The translations under genes were made by a program, and so were the position numbers. Shown piece by piece: positions 35,090 to 44,343 of a stretch of DNA of 64,000 bases. The notes under the pieces are model-generated. The model was given only the letters and a program-made list of their open reading frames with translations. It was not told where the DNA came from and ran no database searches. This DNA is from Bradyrhizobium sp. BRP22 (GTDB taxonomy: Bacteria > Pseudomonadota > Alphaproteobacteria > Rhizobiales > Xanthobacteraceae): contig NZ_JADYVX010000019.1 in NCBI RefSeq assembly GCF_020194175.1, positions 81,237-145,236 of the forward strand. The letters run 5' to 3'. Position 1 is the stretch's first letter. Every line of letters starts with the position of its first letter.

Positions 35090-35497
35090 TTACTTGTTGC
35101 TGTCAGGCATCTTCGAACGGTCGACCTCCTGGCCGGTCGGATTCGACTGCGGCGGGGTCGGGCGGTTGGTGGTCGAGCCCGTCGTCGTGCCGGGTTCGGT
35201 GTTCGCCTTCGGCATGCCCGGTGGCGATGCGGGATTGGCCGGCTGGTTCTGCGCACTCTGCGATGGCGGCGTCGTGCCGGCGTTGTTAACCGACGTGTTG
35301 TTCAGGCCATAGAACACGGCGCCGAGCACCACCGCGATCGCAATCGCGAACATCGCGATCTTCGCTCCGCTGGCCGGACCCTCGGCAAGCTCCGGATCCG
35401 GTTGCAACTCATTGTCCAGATTGTTGAGACGCGCCTGATGGCGGATCTCTTCCTCGGTCATATTGCTGCGGTCAGGGTTATTCGGTTGGTTTGCCAT
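35090..35497 (-). CDS. Small single-pass membrane protein with a Pro/Thr/Asn-rich tail
   Basis: The 135 residues start MANQPNNPDRSNMTEEEIRH (cytosolic, acidic). One membrane helix follows at about residues 45-65 (IAMFAIAIAVVLGAVFYGL), then a low-complexity Asn/Thr/Pro/Ser tail outside, ending DRSKMPDSNK. It resembles uncharacterised rhizobial membrane proteins. It has a GGAGG site before the ATG and the promoter region to its right. Confidence 0.75.
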   Translation of the reverse strand: MANQPNNPDRSNMTEEEIRHQARLNNLDNELQPDPELAEGPASGAKIAMFAIAIAVVLGAVFYGLNNTSVNNAGTTPPSQSAQNQPANPASPPGMPKANTEPGTTTGSTTNRPTPPQSNPTGQEVDRSKMPDSNK

Positions 35498-35873
35498 TGG
35501 GTTCCTCCGTTATCCCGAAAGACAACTCTCCAGTACTCCCCCACGTTCCCGTGATCCTGCACGGCGCGCACGTTTGCTGGCTAAAGAATGCACTGCACAA
35601 AAGCGCGCAAATGAGAATCGCGCCGCCAACCCTGCACGACCGGTCAGCATCCGGCCCTCCGGCGACGTCACGGCATTTCGCGCGACACCCTTCGGACGCA
35701 CGAAGCGAAAATAAACCGGATCATTCCAGGCACGAAATTGCGAACTTCGAAGCCGAGGCGCCAGCGCACAGAATTGTGCTGCGCGGCCTTCGAAAACCGA
35801 CATAGACTGGTTCTAAAGCGCTTGGATGACTAGCTAAAATCAGTCGTCGCGACCAGGAATGAAGAGGGCTTAG
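35498..35873. other. Divergent intergenic region, about 375 bp, no gene seen
   Basis: This lies between the small membrane gene (minus) and the large oxidoreductase (plus) and should carry both promoters. The last 60 bp before 35874 are AT-richer (CTAAAATCAGTCG). I see no repeat, RNA gene or clear operator. Confidence 0.45.
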
Positions 35874-38800
35874 ATGGGAATCAACCAGGGTCCGATCAGT
35901 CTCGACCAGAAGTACACGCAAGGTACAGGCCATATCTTCCTGACCGGCATCCAGGCCTTGGTCCGGCTGCCGATGGCGCAGATCCGCCGCGATCGCGCGG
36001 CCGGCCTCAACACCGCGGGCTTCATCTCCGGCTACCGTGGCTCGCCGCTCGGCGGCTACGACCAGCAGCTCTTCGCGGCCAGGCACCATCTCGAGCAGTA
36101 CAACATCAAGTTCCAGCCCGGCGTGAACGAGGACCTGGCTGCCACGGCCGTCTGGGGCTCGCAGCAGCTCCACCTCTCGCCCGGCGCCAACTATGATGGC
36201 GCGGTCGGCATCTGGTACGGCAAGGGCCCCGGCGTCGACCGTTGCGGCGACGTGTTCCGCCACGGCAATGCGGCGGGCTCCGCCAAGCACGGCGGCGTGC
36301 TCTGCCTGGCCGGCGACGACCACGGCGCCAAATCCTCCACCGTCCCGCACCAGTCGGACCATGCCTTCATCTCCGCGCTGATGCCCTATCTCTATCCATC
36401 CAGCATCCACGAGATGATCGAGATGGGCCTGCTCGGCATCGCGATGTCGCGCTACTCCGGCTGCTGGGTCGGCATGAAGGTGATCACCGAGACGGTGGAG
36501 ACCACGGCGGAGATCGATCTCAGCGACGAGATGACGCCGTTCGTGATCCCGACCGATTTCGAGCTGCCGCCGGGCGGGTTGAACATCCGCTGGCCCGACG
36601 ACCGTTTCGAGCAGGACCGCCGCCTGCAGGACTACAAGGGCTTTGCCGCAATCGCCTTTGCCCGCGCCAACAGGGTCAATCGCATCACCATGGATTCGCC
36701 GAACGCGCGCTACGGCATCATGGCCTCGGGCAAGAGCTATGAGGACATCCGCCAGGCGCTGCGCGAGCTCGGCATCACCGAGGAGATCGCCGCCAAGATC
36801 GGCATCCGGCTGTACAAGATCGGCATGCCCTGGCCGCTGGAGCCGGAAGGCGTCCGCAACTTTGCCGTCGGCCTCGAGGAGATCTTCATCGTCGAGGAGC
36901 GGCGCGAGATCGTCGAGAACCAGGTCAAGCAGGAGCTGTTCAACTGGCGCGACGACGTCCGTCCGCGCATCGTCGGCAAGATGGACGAGCACGACAAGCG
37001 CTTCCTCACCTTCGCCGCCGAACTCAGCGTCGCCTCGCTTGCAAGCTCGCTGACCGAGCGCCTGCTTCGACTTAATCTCAATCCTGAAATCGCCGAGATG
37101 CTGCGTGCCAAGGCCGACTGGTTCAACGGCCGCCAGGCGACGCAGATGCAGGCCACAGCGCCGATCGCCCGCACGCCGTATTTCTGCTCGGGCTGCCCGC
37201 ACAACACGTCAACGAAGGTGCCGGAAGGCAGCCGCGCCATGGCCGGCATCGGCTGTCACTTCATGGCGCTGTGGATGAACCGCAACACCGAGACCTTCAC
37301 CCATATGGGCGGCGAGGGCGTGCCGTGGGTCGGCATCGCGCCGTTCACCGACGAGAACCACATCTTCGCCAACCTCGGCGACGGCACCTATTTCCATTCC
37401 GGCATTCTCGCGATCCGCCAGGCGGTCGCTTCCAAGGCCAACATCACCTACAAGATCCTCTATAACGACGCGGTCGCGATGACCGGCGGCCAGCGCCACG
37501 ACGGCGACCTGTCGCCGCAGCAGATCACCTTCCAGCTCCACGCCGAAGGCATCCGCGAGATCTATCTCGTCTCCGAAAATCCCGATGCCTATCCGGCCAA
37601 CACGATTGCGCCGGGCGTGAAGCTCGCGCATCGCGACGAGCTCGAGAACGTCATGAAGGCGTGCCGGGAGTTCAAGGGCACCTCCGCGATCGTGTTCGTG
37701 CAGACCTGCGCCGCCGAGAAGCGGCGTCGCCGCAAGCGCGGGCTGATGGAGGATCCGCAGCGCCGCGTGCTGATCAACCCCGCCGTGTGCGAGGGCTGCG
37801 GCGACTGCTCGGTGCAGTCGAACTGCATCTCGGTCGAGCCGCTGGAGACCGAGTTCGGCCGCAAGCGCACCATCAACCAGTCGAGCTGCAACAAGGACTA
37901 TTCCTGCCTGAAGGGTTTCTGCCCGTCCTTCGTCACCGTCGATGGCGGCAAGCTGCGCCGCCGCGCGCCGCCCGATCTCGGCGCCATCGGCGATCTGCCT
38001 GAGCCGGCCACGCGGCCGTCGCTGGAGCGTCCGTACAACATCGCGGTCGGCGGCGTCGGCGGCACCGGCGTGCTCACGATCGGCGCGCTGCTCGGCATGG
38101 CCGCGCATATCGAAGGCAAGGCCAGCATGATCCTTGATATGTCCGGCCTCGCGCAAAAGGGCGGGGCGGTGCTCAGTCACGTCCGCTTGTCCGATCACCC
38201 GGCCGACGTCACCTGTTCGCGCATCGTCACCGGCACTGCCGATCTCGTGCTGGCGGCGGACGAGGTGGTCGCGGCGTCGAAGGAGACCATCACGCTCTGC
38301 GAATCCAGCCGCACCGCCGGCATCATCAACAGCCATGTGATCCCGACCGCGGATTTCATTCTCAACCGCGATTTCGACTTCCAGGTTCGCAAGGTCAATT
38401 CGGTGCTGGAGAACGCGCTGCGCAAGGACTCCGCGTTCTTCGATTTCACCAGGCCTGCCGAAGCGTTGCTTGGCGATAGCATCGCCACCAACATCATGAT
38501 GATGGGCTACGCCTATCAGAAGGGCCTGCTGCCGCTGTCGGCAGCCTCGATCGAGCAGGCGATCGAGGTCAACGGCGTCTCGATCAAGATGAACAAGGAA
38601 GCCTTCCAGCTCGGCCGTCTCGCCGCCGCCGATCCTGCGCGGCTCGCCGCGATGATGAAGGACCAGGACGAGCCGGTGGCGCCGAAGACGCTCGACGCCA
38701 TGACGCTGGACGAGATCATCGCCCATCGCAGCGCCCATCTCACGGCGTATCAGAACGGCAGGCTGGCAAAACGCTATCGCAAGCTGGTCGACCAGGTGCG

Positions 38801-39365
38801 CGATGCCGCCACAAAGGGCGGCTACGGCGAGGCGCTGCCGCGCGCCGTCGCGATCAACTACGCCAAGCTGCTCGCCTACAAGGACGAATACGAGGTGGCG
38901 CGGCTCTACACCGATGGCCATTTCGAGCATCAGCTTCGCGAGCAGTTCGAAGGCGAGTTCAAATTCAACTTCAACCTCGCCCCGCCGATCCTGAGCCGCG
39001 GCGTCGACGCCCAGGGCCGTCCGAAGAAACGCGCCTTCGGTCCGTGGATGCTGAATGTCTTCCGCCTGCTGGCGAAACTGCGCTTCCTGCGCGGCACGCC
39101 GCTCGACATCTTCGGCTACAGCGCCGACCGCAAGCTCGAGCGCGATCTGGTCGCGGGCTACGAGAAGGACGTCGCGACCGTGCTCAATTTGCTGTCGCCG
39201 GTTACGGTCGATACCGCCGTCGAACTGCTCTCGCTGCCCGACCGCATCCGCGGCTACGGCCCCGTGAAGGAGAAGGCGGTACAGGACGCCAAGGCGCGCT
39301 ATGCCCAACTCGCCGCCGATCTCGCCAACCCGCCGCCCGCGCCAAGGCAGATGGCGGCGGAGTAG
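35874..39365 (+). CDS. Fused indolepyruvate:ferredoxin oxidoreductase family protein
   Basis: This 1163-residue cytosolic enzyme fuses the alpha-type (IorA) and gamma-type (IorB) parts of indolepyruvate/2-oxoacid:acceptor oxidoreductases. N-terminal half: a pyrimidine-binding part with FISGYRGSPLGGYDQ, then the TPP domain with FCSGCPHNTSTK, GIGCHFMALWM and NLGDGTYFHSG (TPP-Mg motif GDG). A cysteine-rich segment CEGCGDCSVQSNC plus CNKDYSCLKGFCP should bind a [4Fe-4S] cluster. The C-terminal part, beginning VGGVGGTGVLTIGALLG, is the gamma domain. It oxidises aryl- or alkyl-pyruvates to acyl-CoA; the substrate is not readable. It heads the catabolic block to 45162. Confidence 0.93.
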   Translation: MGINQGPISLDQKYTQGTGHIFLTGIQALVRLPMAQIRRDRAAGLNTAGFISGYRGSPLGGYDQQLFAARHHLEQYNIKFQPGVNEDLAATAVWGSQQLHLSPGANYDGAVGIWYGKGPGVDRCGDVFRHGNAAGSAKHGGVLCLAGDDHGAKSSTVPHQSDHAFISALMPYLYPSSIHEMIEMGLLGIAMSRYSGCWVGMKVITETVETTAEIDLSDEMTPFVIPTDFELPPGGLNIRWPDDRFEQDRRLQDYKGFAAIAFARANRVNRITMDSPNARYGIMASGKSYEDIRQALRELGITEEIAAKIGIRLYKIGMPWPLEPEGVRNFAVGLEEIFIVEERREIVENQVKQELFNWRDDVRPRIVGKMDEHDKRFLTFAAELSVASLASSLTERLLRLNLNPEIAEMLRAKADWFNGRQATQMQATAPIARTPYFCSGCPHNTSTKVPEGSRAMAGIGCHFMALWMNRNTETFTHMGGEGVPWVGIAPFTDENHIFANLGDGTYFHSGILAIRQAVASKANITYKILYNDAVAMTGGQRHDGDLSPQQITFQLHAEGIREIYLVSENPDAYPANTIAPGVKLAHRDELENVMKACREFKGTSAIVFVQTCAAEKRRRRKRGLMEDPQRRVLINPAVCEGCGDCSVQSNCISVEPLETEFGRKRTINQSSCNKDYSCLKGFCPSFVTVDGGKLRRRAPPDLGAIGDLPEPATRPSLERPYNIAVGGVGGTGVLTIGALLGMAAHIEGKASMILDMSGLAQKGGAVLSHVRLSDHPADVTCSRIVTGTADLVLAADEVVAASKETITLCESSRTAGIINSHVIPTADFILNRDFDFQVRKVNSVLENALRKDSAFFDFTRPAEALLGDSIATNIMMMGYAYQKGLLPLSAASIEQAIEVNGVSIKMNKEAFQLGRLAAADPARLAAMMKDQDEPVAPKTLDAMTLDEIIAHRSAHLTAYQNGRLAKRYRKLVDQVRDAATKGGYGEALPRAVAINYAKLLAYKDEYEVARLYTDGHFEHQLREQFEGEFKFNFNLAPPILSRGVDAQGRPKKRAFGPWMLNVFRLLAKLRFLRGTPLDIFGYSADRKLERDLVAGYEKDVATVLNLLSPVTVDTAVELLSLPDRIRGYGPVKEKAVQDAKARYAQLAADLANPPPAPRQMAAE

Positions 39366-39375
39366 GGCGCCTCTT

Positions 39376-39484
39376 GCCCCTCATGGTGAGGAGGCGCAAA
39401 GCGCCGTCTCGAACCATGAGGCCCGGATCTCACCCGCGGCCATCCTTCGAGACGCCCGCTTTGCGGGCTCCTCAGGATGAGGGT
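39376..39484. repeat. Intergenic palindromic repeat, family A, copy 1
   Basis: This contains two hairpins. The first pairs CTCATGGT with ACCATGAG around GGCGC/GCGCC; the second pairs CATCCT with AGGATG around GCCCGC/GCGGGC. I know this sequence type as a very common intergenic repeat of Bradyrhizobium and relatives. A second copy is at 44239-44343 between later genes of the block. Confidence 0.8.
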
Positions 39485-39598
39485 TGGGTGTGCGGCCACA
39501 ACCGCTTCCCTCTCGCCGCACGGAATATTTCCGCGCTTGCCAAGGCCTGCCTGACGGTCCAGAAAAACGCTCGCGCAAGAACGCCAGCGGAGAACGAG

Positions 39599-40756
39599 TT
39601 GACCATCAAAGGCAAGGCTTACATTGCCGGCATTTATGAGCATCCCACCCGGCATGCTCCCGACAAATCCACCGCGCAGCTCCATGCCGAGGTCGCGAAG
39701 GGGGCGATCGAGGATGCGGGCCTGACCAAGGACGATATCGACGGCTATTTCTGCGCGGGCGATGCGCCCGGCGGGCTCTGGCCGATGGTCGATTATCTCG
39801 GCCTCAACACCAAGAAGCTGCGCCATGTCGATTCCACCGAGACCGGCGGCTGTTCCTACCTGATCCACCTCGGTCACGCAGCCGAGGCGATCGCCGCCGG
39901 CAAATGCTCGATCGCGCTGGTGACGCTCGCCGGCAAGCCGCGCACCGGGGCGATGCCGCCGCGCGCCGCCGGTGCCGAACTCGATTTCGAGTCCGCCTAC
40001 GGGGCCACCACGCATAACGCCTACGGCATGTGTGCCATGCGCCACATGCACGATTACGGCACCACCAGCGAGCAGCTCGCCTGGATCAAGGTCGCGGCGT
40101 CCCATCACGCGCAATACAACCCGCACGCGATGCTGAAGGAGGTCGTCACCGTCGAGGACGTGCTGAACTCGCCGATGATCGCAGATCCGCTGCATCGCAT
40201 GGATTGCTGCGTCGTCACCGACGGCGGCGGCGCGATGATCGTCACCACGGAGGAGATCGCGAGAAGCCTGAAGAAGCCGCTGGTGCGCCTGATCGGCCAT
40301 GGCGAAGCGATGAAGGGCCCGCGTGGCGGCAAGGATCTCGACCTCACTTATTCCGCCGGCGTGTGGTCCGGCCCGCGCGCCTTCGAAGAAGCGGGCGTGA
40401 CGCCGAAGGATATCAAATACGCCTCGATCTACGACAGCTTCACCATCACCGTGCTGATGCAGCTCGAAGACCTCGGCTTCTGCAAGAAAGGCGAGGGCGG
40501 CAAGTTCGTGGCCGACGGCAATCTGATTTCCGGCTTCGGCAAGCTGCCGTTCAACACCGATGGCGGCGGGCTCTGCAGCAACCATCCGGTCAACCGCGGC
40601 GGCATGACCAAGATCCTCGAGGCGGTCAGGCAACTCCGCGGTGAAGCGCATCCGAAGGTGCAGGTGCCGAACTGCGATCTGGCGATCGCGCACGGCACCG
40701 GCGGTCTCCTTGGCGTCCGCCACGCCGCCTCAACCTGCATTCTGGAGCGCGTGTGA
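39599..40756 (+). CDS. SCPx-like thiolase / acetyl-CoA acetyltransferase family protein
   Basis: The 385 residues form a thiolase fold from a TTG at 39599 (MTIKGKAYIAGIYEHPTRHA); no ATG fits. The nucleophile region reads ETGGCSYLIHLGHAAEAI, with the active Cys. The C-terminal part has GGGLCSNHPVNRGG (thiolase His) and AHGTGG where biosynthetic thiolases have a second Cys, as in SCPx/Ltp-type members. These pair with DUF35 proteins, and the next gene is one, overlapping by one base (TGATG). Thiolytic or retro-aldol side-chain cleavage is the likely role. Confidence 0.88.
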   Translation: MTIKGKAYIAGIYEHPTRHAPDKSTAQLHAEVAKGAIEDAGLTKDDIDGYFCAGDAPGGLWPMVDYLGLNTKKLRHVDSTETGGCSYLIHLGHAAEAIAAGKCSIALVTLAGKPRTGAMPPRAAGAELDFESAYGATTHNAYGMCAMRHMHDYGTTSEQLAWIKVAASHHAQYNPHAMLKEVVTVEDVLNSPMIADPLHRMDCCVVTDGGGAMIVTTEEIARSLKKPLVRLIGHGEAMKGPRGGKDLDLTYSAGVWSGPRAFEEAGVTPKDIKYASIYDSFTITVLMQLEDLGFCKKGEGGKFVADGNLISGFGKLPFNTDGGGLCSNHPVNRGGMTKILEAVRQLRGEAHPKVQVPNCDLAIAHGTGGLLGVRHAASTCILERV

Positions 40757-41142
40757 TGGCTGAAGTGAAATACAATGCGCCGGTGACCAATCCGGAAAGC
40801 GCACCGTTCTGGGAAGCGGCCAGGCGGGGCAAGTTCCTGATCAAGCGCTGCACCGCCTGCGGCGAGCCGCATTACTTTCCGCGCTCGATCTGTCCGTTCT
40901 GCTTCTCCGACAAGACGGAGTGGGAGGAAGCTTCCGGCGAGGCGACGGTCTATACCTACAGCATCATGCGGAAGTCGCCGACCGGTCCATACGCGATCGC
41001 CTATGTCACGCTGAAGGAAGGCCCGTCGCTGCAGACCAATATCGTCGATTGCGACCTGGACAAGATCAGGATCGGCCAGAAGGTGAAGGTGGTGTGGAAG
41101 CCGACCGACGGCGCCCCGCTGCCGTTTTTCACGGCAGTGTAA
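40756..41142 (+). CDS. DUF35 Zn-ribbon/OB-fold protein (acyl-CoA-associated partner)
   Basis: The 128 residues have a rubredoxin-like zinc ribbon with Cys32, Cys35, Cys46 and Cys49 (CTACGEPHYFPRSICPFC) and then an OB fold (SGEATVYTYSIMRKSPTGP, AYVTLKEGPSLQTNIVDC). DUF35 proteins bind CoA substrates and complex with SCPx-like thiolases/aldolases or MaoC hydratases. The ATG overlaps the thiolase stop, so the two are coupled and probably form one complex. Confidence 0.92.
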   Translation: MAEVKYNAPVTNPESAPFWEAARRGKFLIKRCTACGEPHYFPRSICPFCFSDKTEWEEASGEATVYTYSIMRKSPTGPYAIAYVTLKEGPSLQTNIVDCDLDKIRIGQKVKVVWKPTDGAPLPFFTAV

Positions 41143-41176
41143 CGAGATGGCGCACAACGCGCGCCAAGCAACAGGT

Positions 41177-41255
41177 CGTCATCCCCGCGAAGGCGGGGAT
41201 CCAGTAGCGCACGACTGCCGGTGATTACTGGATGCCCGCCTTCGCGGGCATGACG
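41177..41255. repeat. Intergenic palindromic repeat, family B
   Basis: A long imperfect palindrome runs CGTCATCCCCGCGAAGGCGG to its mirror ending CGCGGGCATGACG, the well-known cruciform-like intergenic repeat of Bradyrhizobium. It lies between the DUF35 gene and the MaoC gene. Confidence 0.8.
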
Positions 41256-41288
41256 GCTAAAACAGGAGTCTGGGGAGGAACGAGAGAA

Positions 41289-42149
41289 ATGCCGATCAAT
41301 TACGAGCAGCTGATGGCCCTGAAGAATCTCGGCCAGAAATACAGCTACAGCGATCGCGAGGTGATGCTCTACGCCTACGGCATCGGCATGGGCGCCGATC
41401 CCATGGACGAGCGCGAACTCGCTTTCGTCAATGAGGCGACGCTGACGCCACGTCCGCTGAAGGTGGTGCCGACCTTCGCATCGGTGGCGGCCTGGGGCGC
41501 CGGCCCCGGCGAGATGAACCTCAATCGCGTGCTCGTTGTCGACGGCGAGCGCGACATCACCTTCCACAAGCCGCTGGCAACGGCCGCACACATCACGGCA
41601 GATTCATCCGTGCTGGACGTCTTCGACAAGGGCAAGGACAAGGGCGCGGTAATCCGTCACCAGACCATTCTGAGGGATGAGAAGGGCGAGAAGCTGGTGA
41701 CGCTGGTCGCCTCGCGCTTCGCCCGCGGCGATGGCGGCTTTGGCGGACCGTCCGAGGGTCAGCCCGAGCCGCACAAGGTGCCGGAGCGCGCGCCCGACCG
41801 GACCGTCGACATCTCCACGCGTCCGGACCAGGCGCTGATCTACCGCCTTTGCGGCGACCGCAACCCGCTGCATTCCGATCCGGAGTTCGCGAAGAAAGCC
41901 GGCTTCCCGCGGCCGATCCTGCACGGCATGTGCACCTACGGCATCACCTGCCGCGGCGTACTGCAGACCTATGCCGATTACGATCCGTCCGCCTTCAAGC
42001 AGCATGTCGCGCGTTTCTCCTCGCCGGTCTATCCCGGCGAGACCGTGACGATGGATCTGTGGAAGGACGGCAACGTGGTCTCGTTCGAGGCCAAGGTGAA
42101 ATCGCGCGGCGTCACCGTGATCCGCAACGGCAAGACGGTGCTGGCATAA
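41289..42149 (+). CDS. MaoC-family enoyl-CoA hydratase 2
   Basis: The 286 residues form a two-hotdog hydratase-2 like the hydratase domain of peroxisomal multifunctional enzyme 2. The N-terminal hotdog has MGADPMDERELAFVNEATL; the C-terminal hotdog has the catalytic motif YRLCGDRNPLHSDPEFAKKA with the active Asp and His, then GFPRPILHGMCTYGI. It hydrates trans-2-enoyl-CoA to the (R)-3-hydroxyacyl-CoA. The start at the ATG at 41289 has GGAGG upstream. The SDR that follows could oxidise the product. Confidence 0.93.
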   Translation: MPINYEQLMALKNLGQKYSYSDREVMLYAYGIGMGADPMDERELAFVNEATLTPRPLKVVPTFASVAAWGAGPGEMNLNRVLVVDGERDITFHKPLATAAHITADSSVLDVFDKGKDKGAVIRHQTILRDEKGEKLVTLVASRFARGDGGFGGPSEGQPEPHKVPERAPDRTVDISTRPDQALIYRLCGDRNPLHSDPEFAKKAGFPRPILHGMCTYGITCRGVLQTYADYDPSAFKQHVARFSSPVYPGETVTMDLWKDGNVVSFEAKVKSRGVTVIRNGKTVLA

Positions 42150-42155
42150 TTCGCC

Positions 42156-42236
42156 GTCGTTCCGGGGCGATGCGAAGCATCGAACCCGGAACCTCGAGAT
42201 TCCGGGTTCAGGCCTCCCGGGCTGCCCCGGAATGAC
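42156..42236. repeat. Intergenic palindromic repeat, family C, copy 1
   Basis: GTCGTTCCGGGGC at the left mirrors GCCCCGGAATGAC at the right, with an inner hairpin GAACCCGGAA...TTCCGGGTTC. A second copy is at 43147-43224, on the other side of the SDR gene. Confidence 0.8.
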
Positions 42237-42261
42237 AAGAACAAACGAGGGAGAAGCAACC

Positions 42262-43140
42262 ATGGGATTACTCGACGGCAAGGTGGCGTTGATCACCGGC
42301 GCGGGCGGCGGGCTCGGTGAGGCCTACGCCAAGCTGTTCGCGCGCGAGGGCGCGGCGGTCGTGGTCAACGACCTCGGCGGCCCGCGCGACGGCTCGGGCG
42401 CCGACAAGTCGATGGCGCAGCAGGTGGTGGATGCGATCAAGGCCGAGGGCGGCCGCGCGGTCGCCAATGGCGCCGACATCTCGACCCTGGAAGGCGGTCA
42501 GTCGGTGTTCGATGATGCCATCAAGAACTTCGGCCGCGCCGACATCCTCGTCAACAATGCCGGCATCCTGCGCGACCAGACCTTCGCCAAATCGAGCGAG
42601 GCCGACTGGGACAAGGTGATCAAGGTGCATCTGAAAGGCACCTTCTGCTGCACGCTGCCGGTGTTCAGATGGATGCGCGAGAACGGCGGCGGCGTCATCG
42701 TCAACACCTCCTCGACCTCGGGGCTGATCGGCAATTTCGGCCAGAGCAATTATGGCGCGGCCAAGGGCGGCATCTGGGGCTTCTCCAACGTGCTGGCGAT
42801 CGAGGGCCGCAAGTACAACATCCGGATCTGGACGCTGGCGCCGGGTGCGCTGACCCGCATGACTGCAGACCTGCCCCGCTATAAAGAAAACCCCGGTGCC
42901 GCGCTCGGCCCGGACGGTATCGCGCCGGCCGTGCTATACATGGTTAGCGATTTGTCGGGCGACCAGACCGGCAAGGTGCTCGGCGTCTCCGGCCCGCGCG
43001 GCGTCAGGGAGATGCGGATGATGGAAATGGAAGGCTGGAAGCCGCCGTTCACGGGCTGGAAAGCCGAGGATATCGTCACCCACGCCAAGGAGATCTTCTT
43101 CTCCGAGGAGCAGATCAAGATGGGTGCGCGGCGGTTTTGA
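42262..43140 (+). CDS. SDR-family (R)-3-hydroxyacyl-CoA dehydrogenase-like protein
   Basis: The 292 residues form an SDR of the peroxisomal multifunctional-enzyme-2 (HSD17B4) dehydrogenase type. TGAGGGLGEAYAKLFA is at the cofactor site, NNAG follows in strand 4, and SSTSG...YGAAKGG supplies the Ser-Tyr-Lys set. The motif VVNDLGGPRDGSG after the cofactor loop is typical of this group. Next to a MaoC hydratase it is expected to oxidise the (R)-3-hydroxyacyl-CoA. The ATG at 42262 has GGGAG upstream. Confidence 0.92.
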   Translation: MGLLDGKVALITGAGGGLGEAYAKLFAREGAAVVVNDLGGPRDGSGADKSMAQQVVDAIKAEGGRAVANGADISTLEGGQSVFDDAIKNFGRADILVNNAGILRDQTFAKSSEADWDKVIKVHLKGTFCCTLPVFRWMRENGGGVIVNTSSTSGLIGNFGQSNYGAAKGGIWGFSNVLAIEGRKYNIRIWTLAPGALTRMTADLPRYKENPGAALGPDGIAPAVLYMVSDLSGDQTGKVLGVSGPRGVREMRMMEMEGWKPPFTGWKAEDIVTHAKEIFFSEEQIKMGARRF

Positions 43141-43146
43141 TGGTTT

Positions 43147-43224
43147 GTCGTTCCGGGGCGCGCGCAGCGCGAACCCGGAACCTCGAGATTCCGGGTTCGA
43201 TGCTGCGCATCGCCCCGGAATGAC
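43147..43224. repeat. Intergenic palindromic repeat, family C, copy 2
   Basis: This has the same outer arms (GTCGTTCCGGGG / CCCCGGAATGAC) and the same inner GAACCCGGAA...TTCCGGGTTC hairpin as the copy at 42156-42236; the middle segments differ. It lies between the SDR and the DapA-like gene. Confidence 0.8.
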
Positions 43225-43240
43225 GGAGAAAGGTTAGGAG

Positions 43241-44194
43241 ATGAAGCTCACCGCCCAGGCCGCCGGCACCTTTGCGATCGCGCCGACGCCGTTCCATGAC
43301 GACGGCCGCATCGACGAGCGTTCGATCGACCGGCTCAGCGACTTCTATACCGAGGTCGGCTGCGACGGCGTCACCGTGCTCGGCATCCTGGGCGAGGCGC
43401 CGAAGCTTGATGCAGCCGAGGCTGAGCAGGTCGCGCTCCGCTTCGTCAAGCGCGCCAAGGATCTGCAGGTGATCGTCGGCGTCTCTGCGCCGGGTTTTGC
43501 TTCCATGCGCTCGCTGGCCAAGGCGTCGATGGATGCCGGCGCCGCCGGCGTCATGATCGCGCCGCCGCCCCATCTTCGGACCGATGACCAGATCATCAGC
43601 TATTTCAAGCAGGCGCAGGAAGCGATCGGCGACGACATTCCCTGGGTGCTGCAGGATTACCCGCTGACGCTCGCGGTGGTGTTCACCCCGGCGGTGATCC
43701 GCAAGATCGTGATGGACTGCCCCTCCTGCGTGATGCTCAAGCACGAGGACTGGCCGGGCCTGGAGAAGATCACCACGCTGCGCAATTTCCAGAAGGACGG
43801 CTCGCTGCGTCCGCTGTCCATCCTGGTCGGCAATGGCGGCCTGTTCCTCGATTTCGAGATGGAGCGCGGCGCCGACGGCGCGATGACGGGCTACGCGTTT
43901 CCCGAGCTCCTGATCGATGTCGTCAAACTGTCAAAAGCCGGCAAGCGCGATGCCGCGCATGACCTGTTCGACGCACATCTGCCGCTGATCCGCTATGAGC
44001 AGCAGCCGGGTGTCGGGCTCACGGTGCGCAAATATGTGCTGCAGAAGCGCGGCATCATCGCCTCCAGCACCCAGCGCAAGCCGGGCGCCGTGATCACGCC
44101 GCAGGCGAGGGCGGAGGTCGATTATCTCCTGTCGCGCGTGGCCCGCGTCGACCGCCGCGCCAATCTGCAGCCGCAGTCCAGCGCCGCAGGCTAG
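43241..44194 (+). CDS. DapA-superfamily (dihydrodipicolinate synthase-like) aldolase/lyase
   Basis: The 317 residues form a Schiff-base TIM barrel of the DHDPS/NAL family. The Schiff-base Lys is probably in VMLKHEDWPG and a Tyr in LQDYPLTLAV. In true DapA the loop GTTGE carries two threonines; here it reads VLGILGEAPKL, so it is probably not a lysine-pathway enzyme. The first 40 residues begin MKLTAQAAGTFAIAPTPFHD, the family N-terminus. It closes the enzyme part of the block, so a 2-oxo-acid aldolase or lyase role is likely. Confidence 0.9.
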   Translation: MKLTAQAAGTFAIAPTPFHDDGRIDERSIDRLSDFYTEVGCDGVTVLGILGEAPKLDAAEAEQVALRFVKRAKDLQVIVGVSAPGFASMRSLAKASMDAGAAGVMIAPPPHLRTDDQIISYFKQAQEAIGDDIPWVLQDYPLTLAVVFTPAVIRKIVMDCPSCVMLKHEDWPGLEKITTLRNFQKDGSLRPLSILVGNGGLFLDFEMERGADGAMTGYAFPELLIDVVKLSKAGKRDAAHDLFDAHLPLIRYEQQPGVGLTVRKYVLQKRGIIASSTQRKPGAVITPQARAEVDYLLSRVARVDRRANLQPQSSAAG

Positions 44195-44238
44195 ATTTTT
44201 GCCCCTCATGGCAAATATGCAGCGCGCGCGATCTCAAA

Positions 44239-44343
44239 CCCTCATGGTGAGGAGCCGCGCGGCGGCGTCTCGAACCATGAGGCCCCGATGCGTCCCCCAT
44301 CATCCTTCGAGACGCGGCCGTTGGCCGCTCCTCAGGATGAGGT
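44239..44343. repeat. Intergenic palindromic repeat, family A, copy 2
   Basis: This has the same two-hairpin arrangement as 39376-39484 (CCTCATGGTGAG...ACCATGAGG, then CATCCTTCGAGAC...CTCAGGATGAG). A fragment of the first arm (CCCCTCATGG) also occurs just upstream at 44202-44211. Confidence 0.8.

Noticed and set aside
37209..39308. A 699-residue minus-strand open frame
   Set aside because: It lies inside the fused oxidoreductase, is antisense, and has no motif of its own.
39299..40723. A 474-residue minus-strand open frame
   Set aside because: Antisense to the thiolase and to a repeat; no family likeness.
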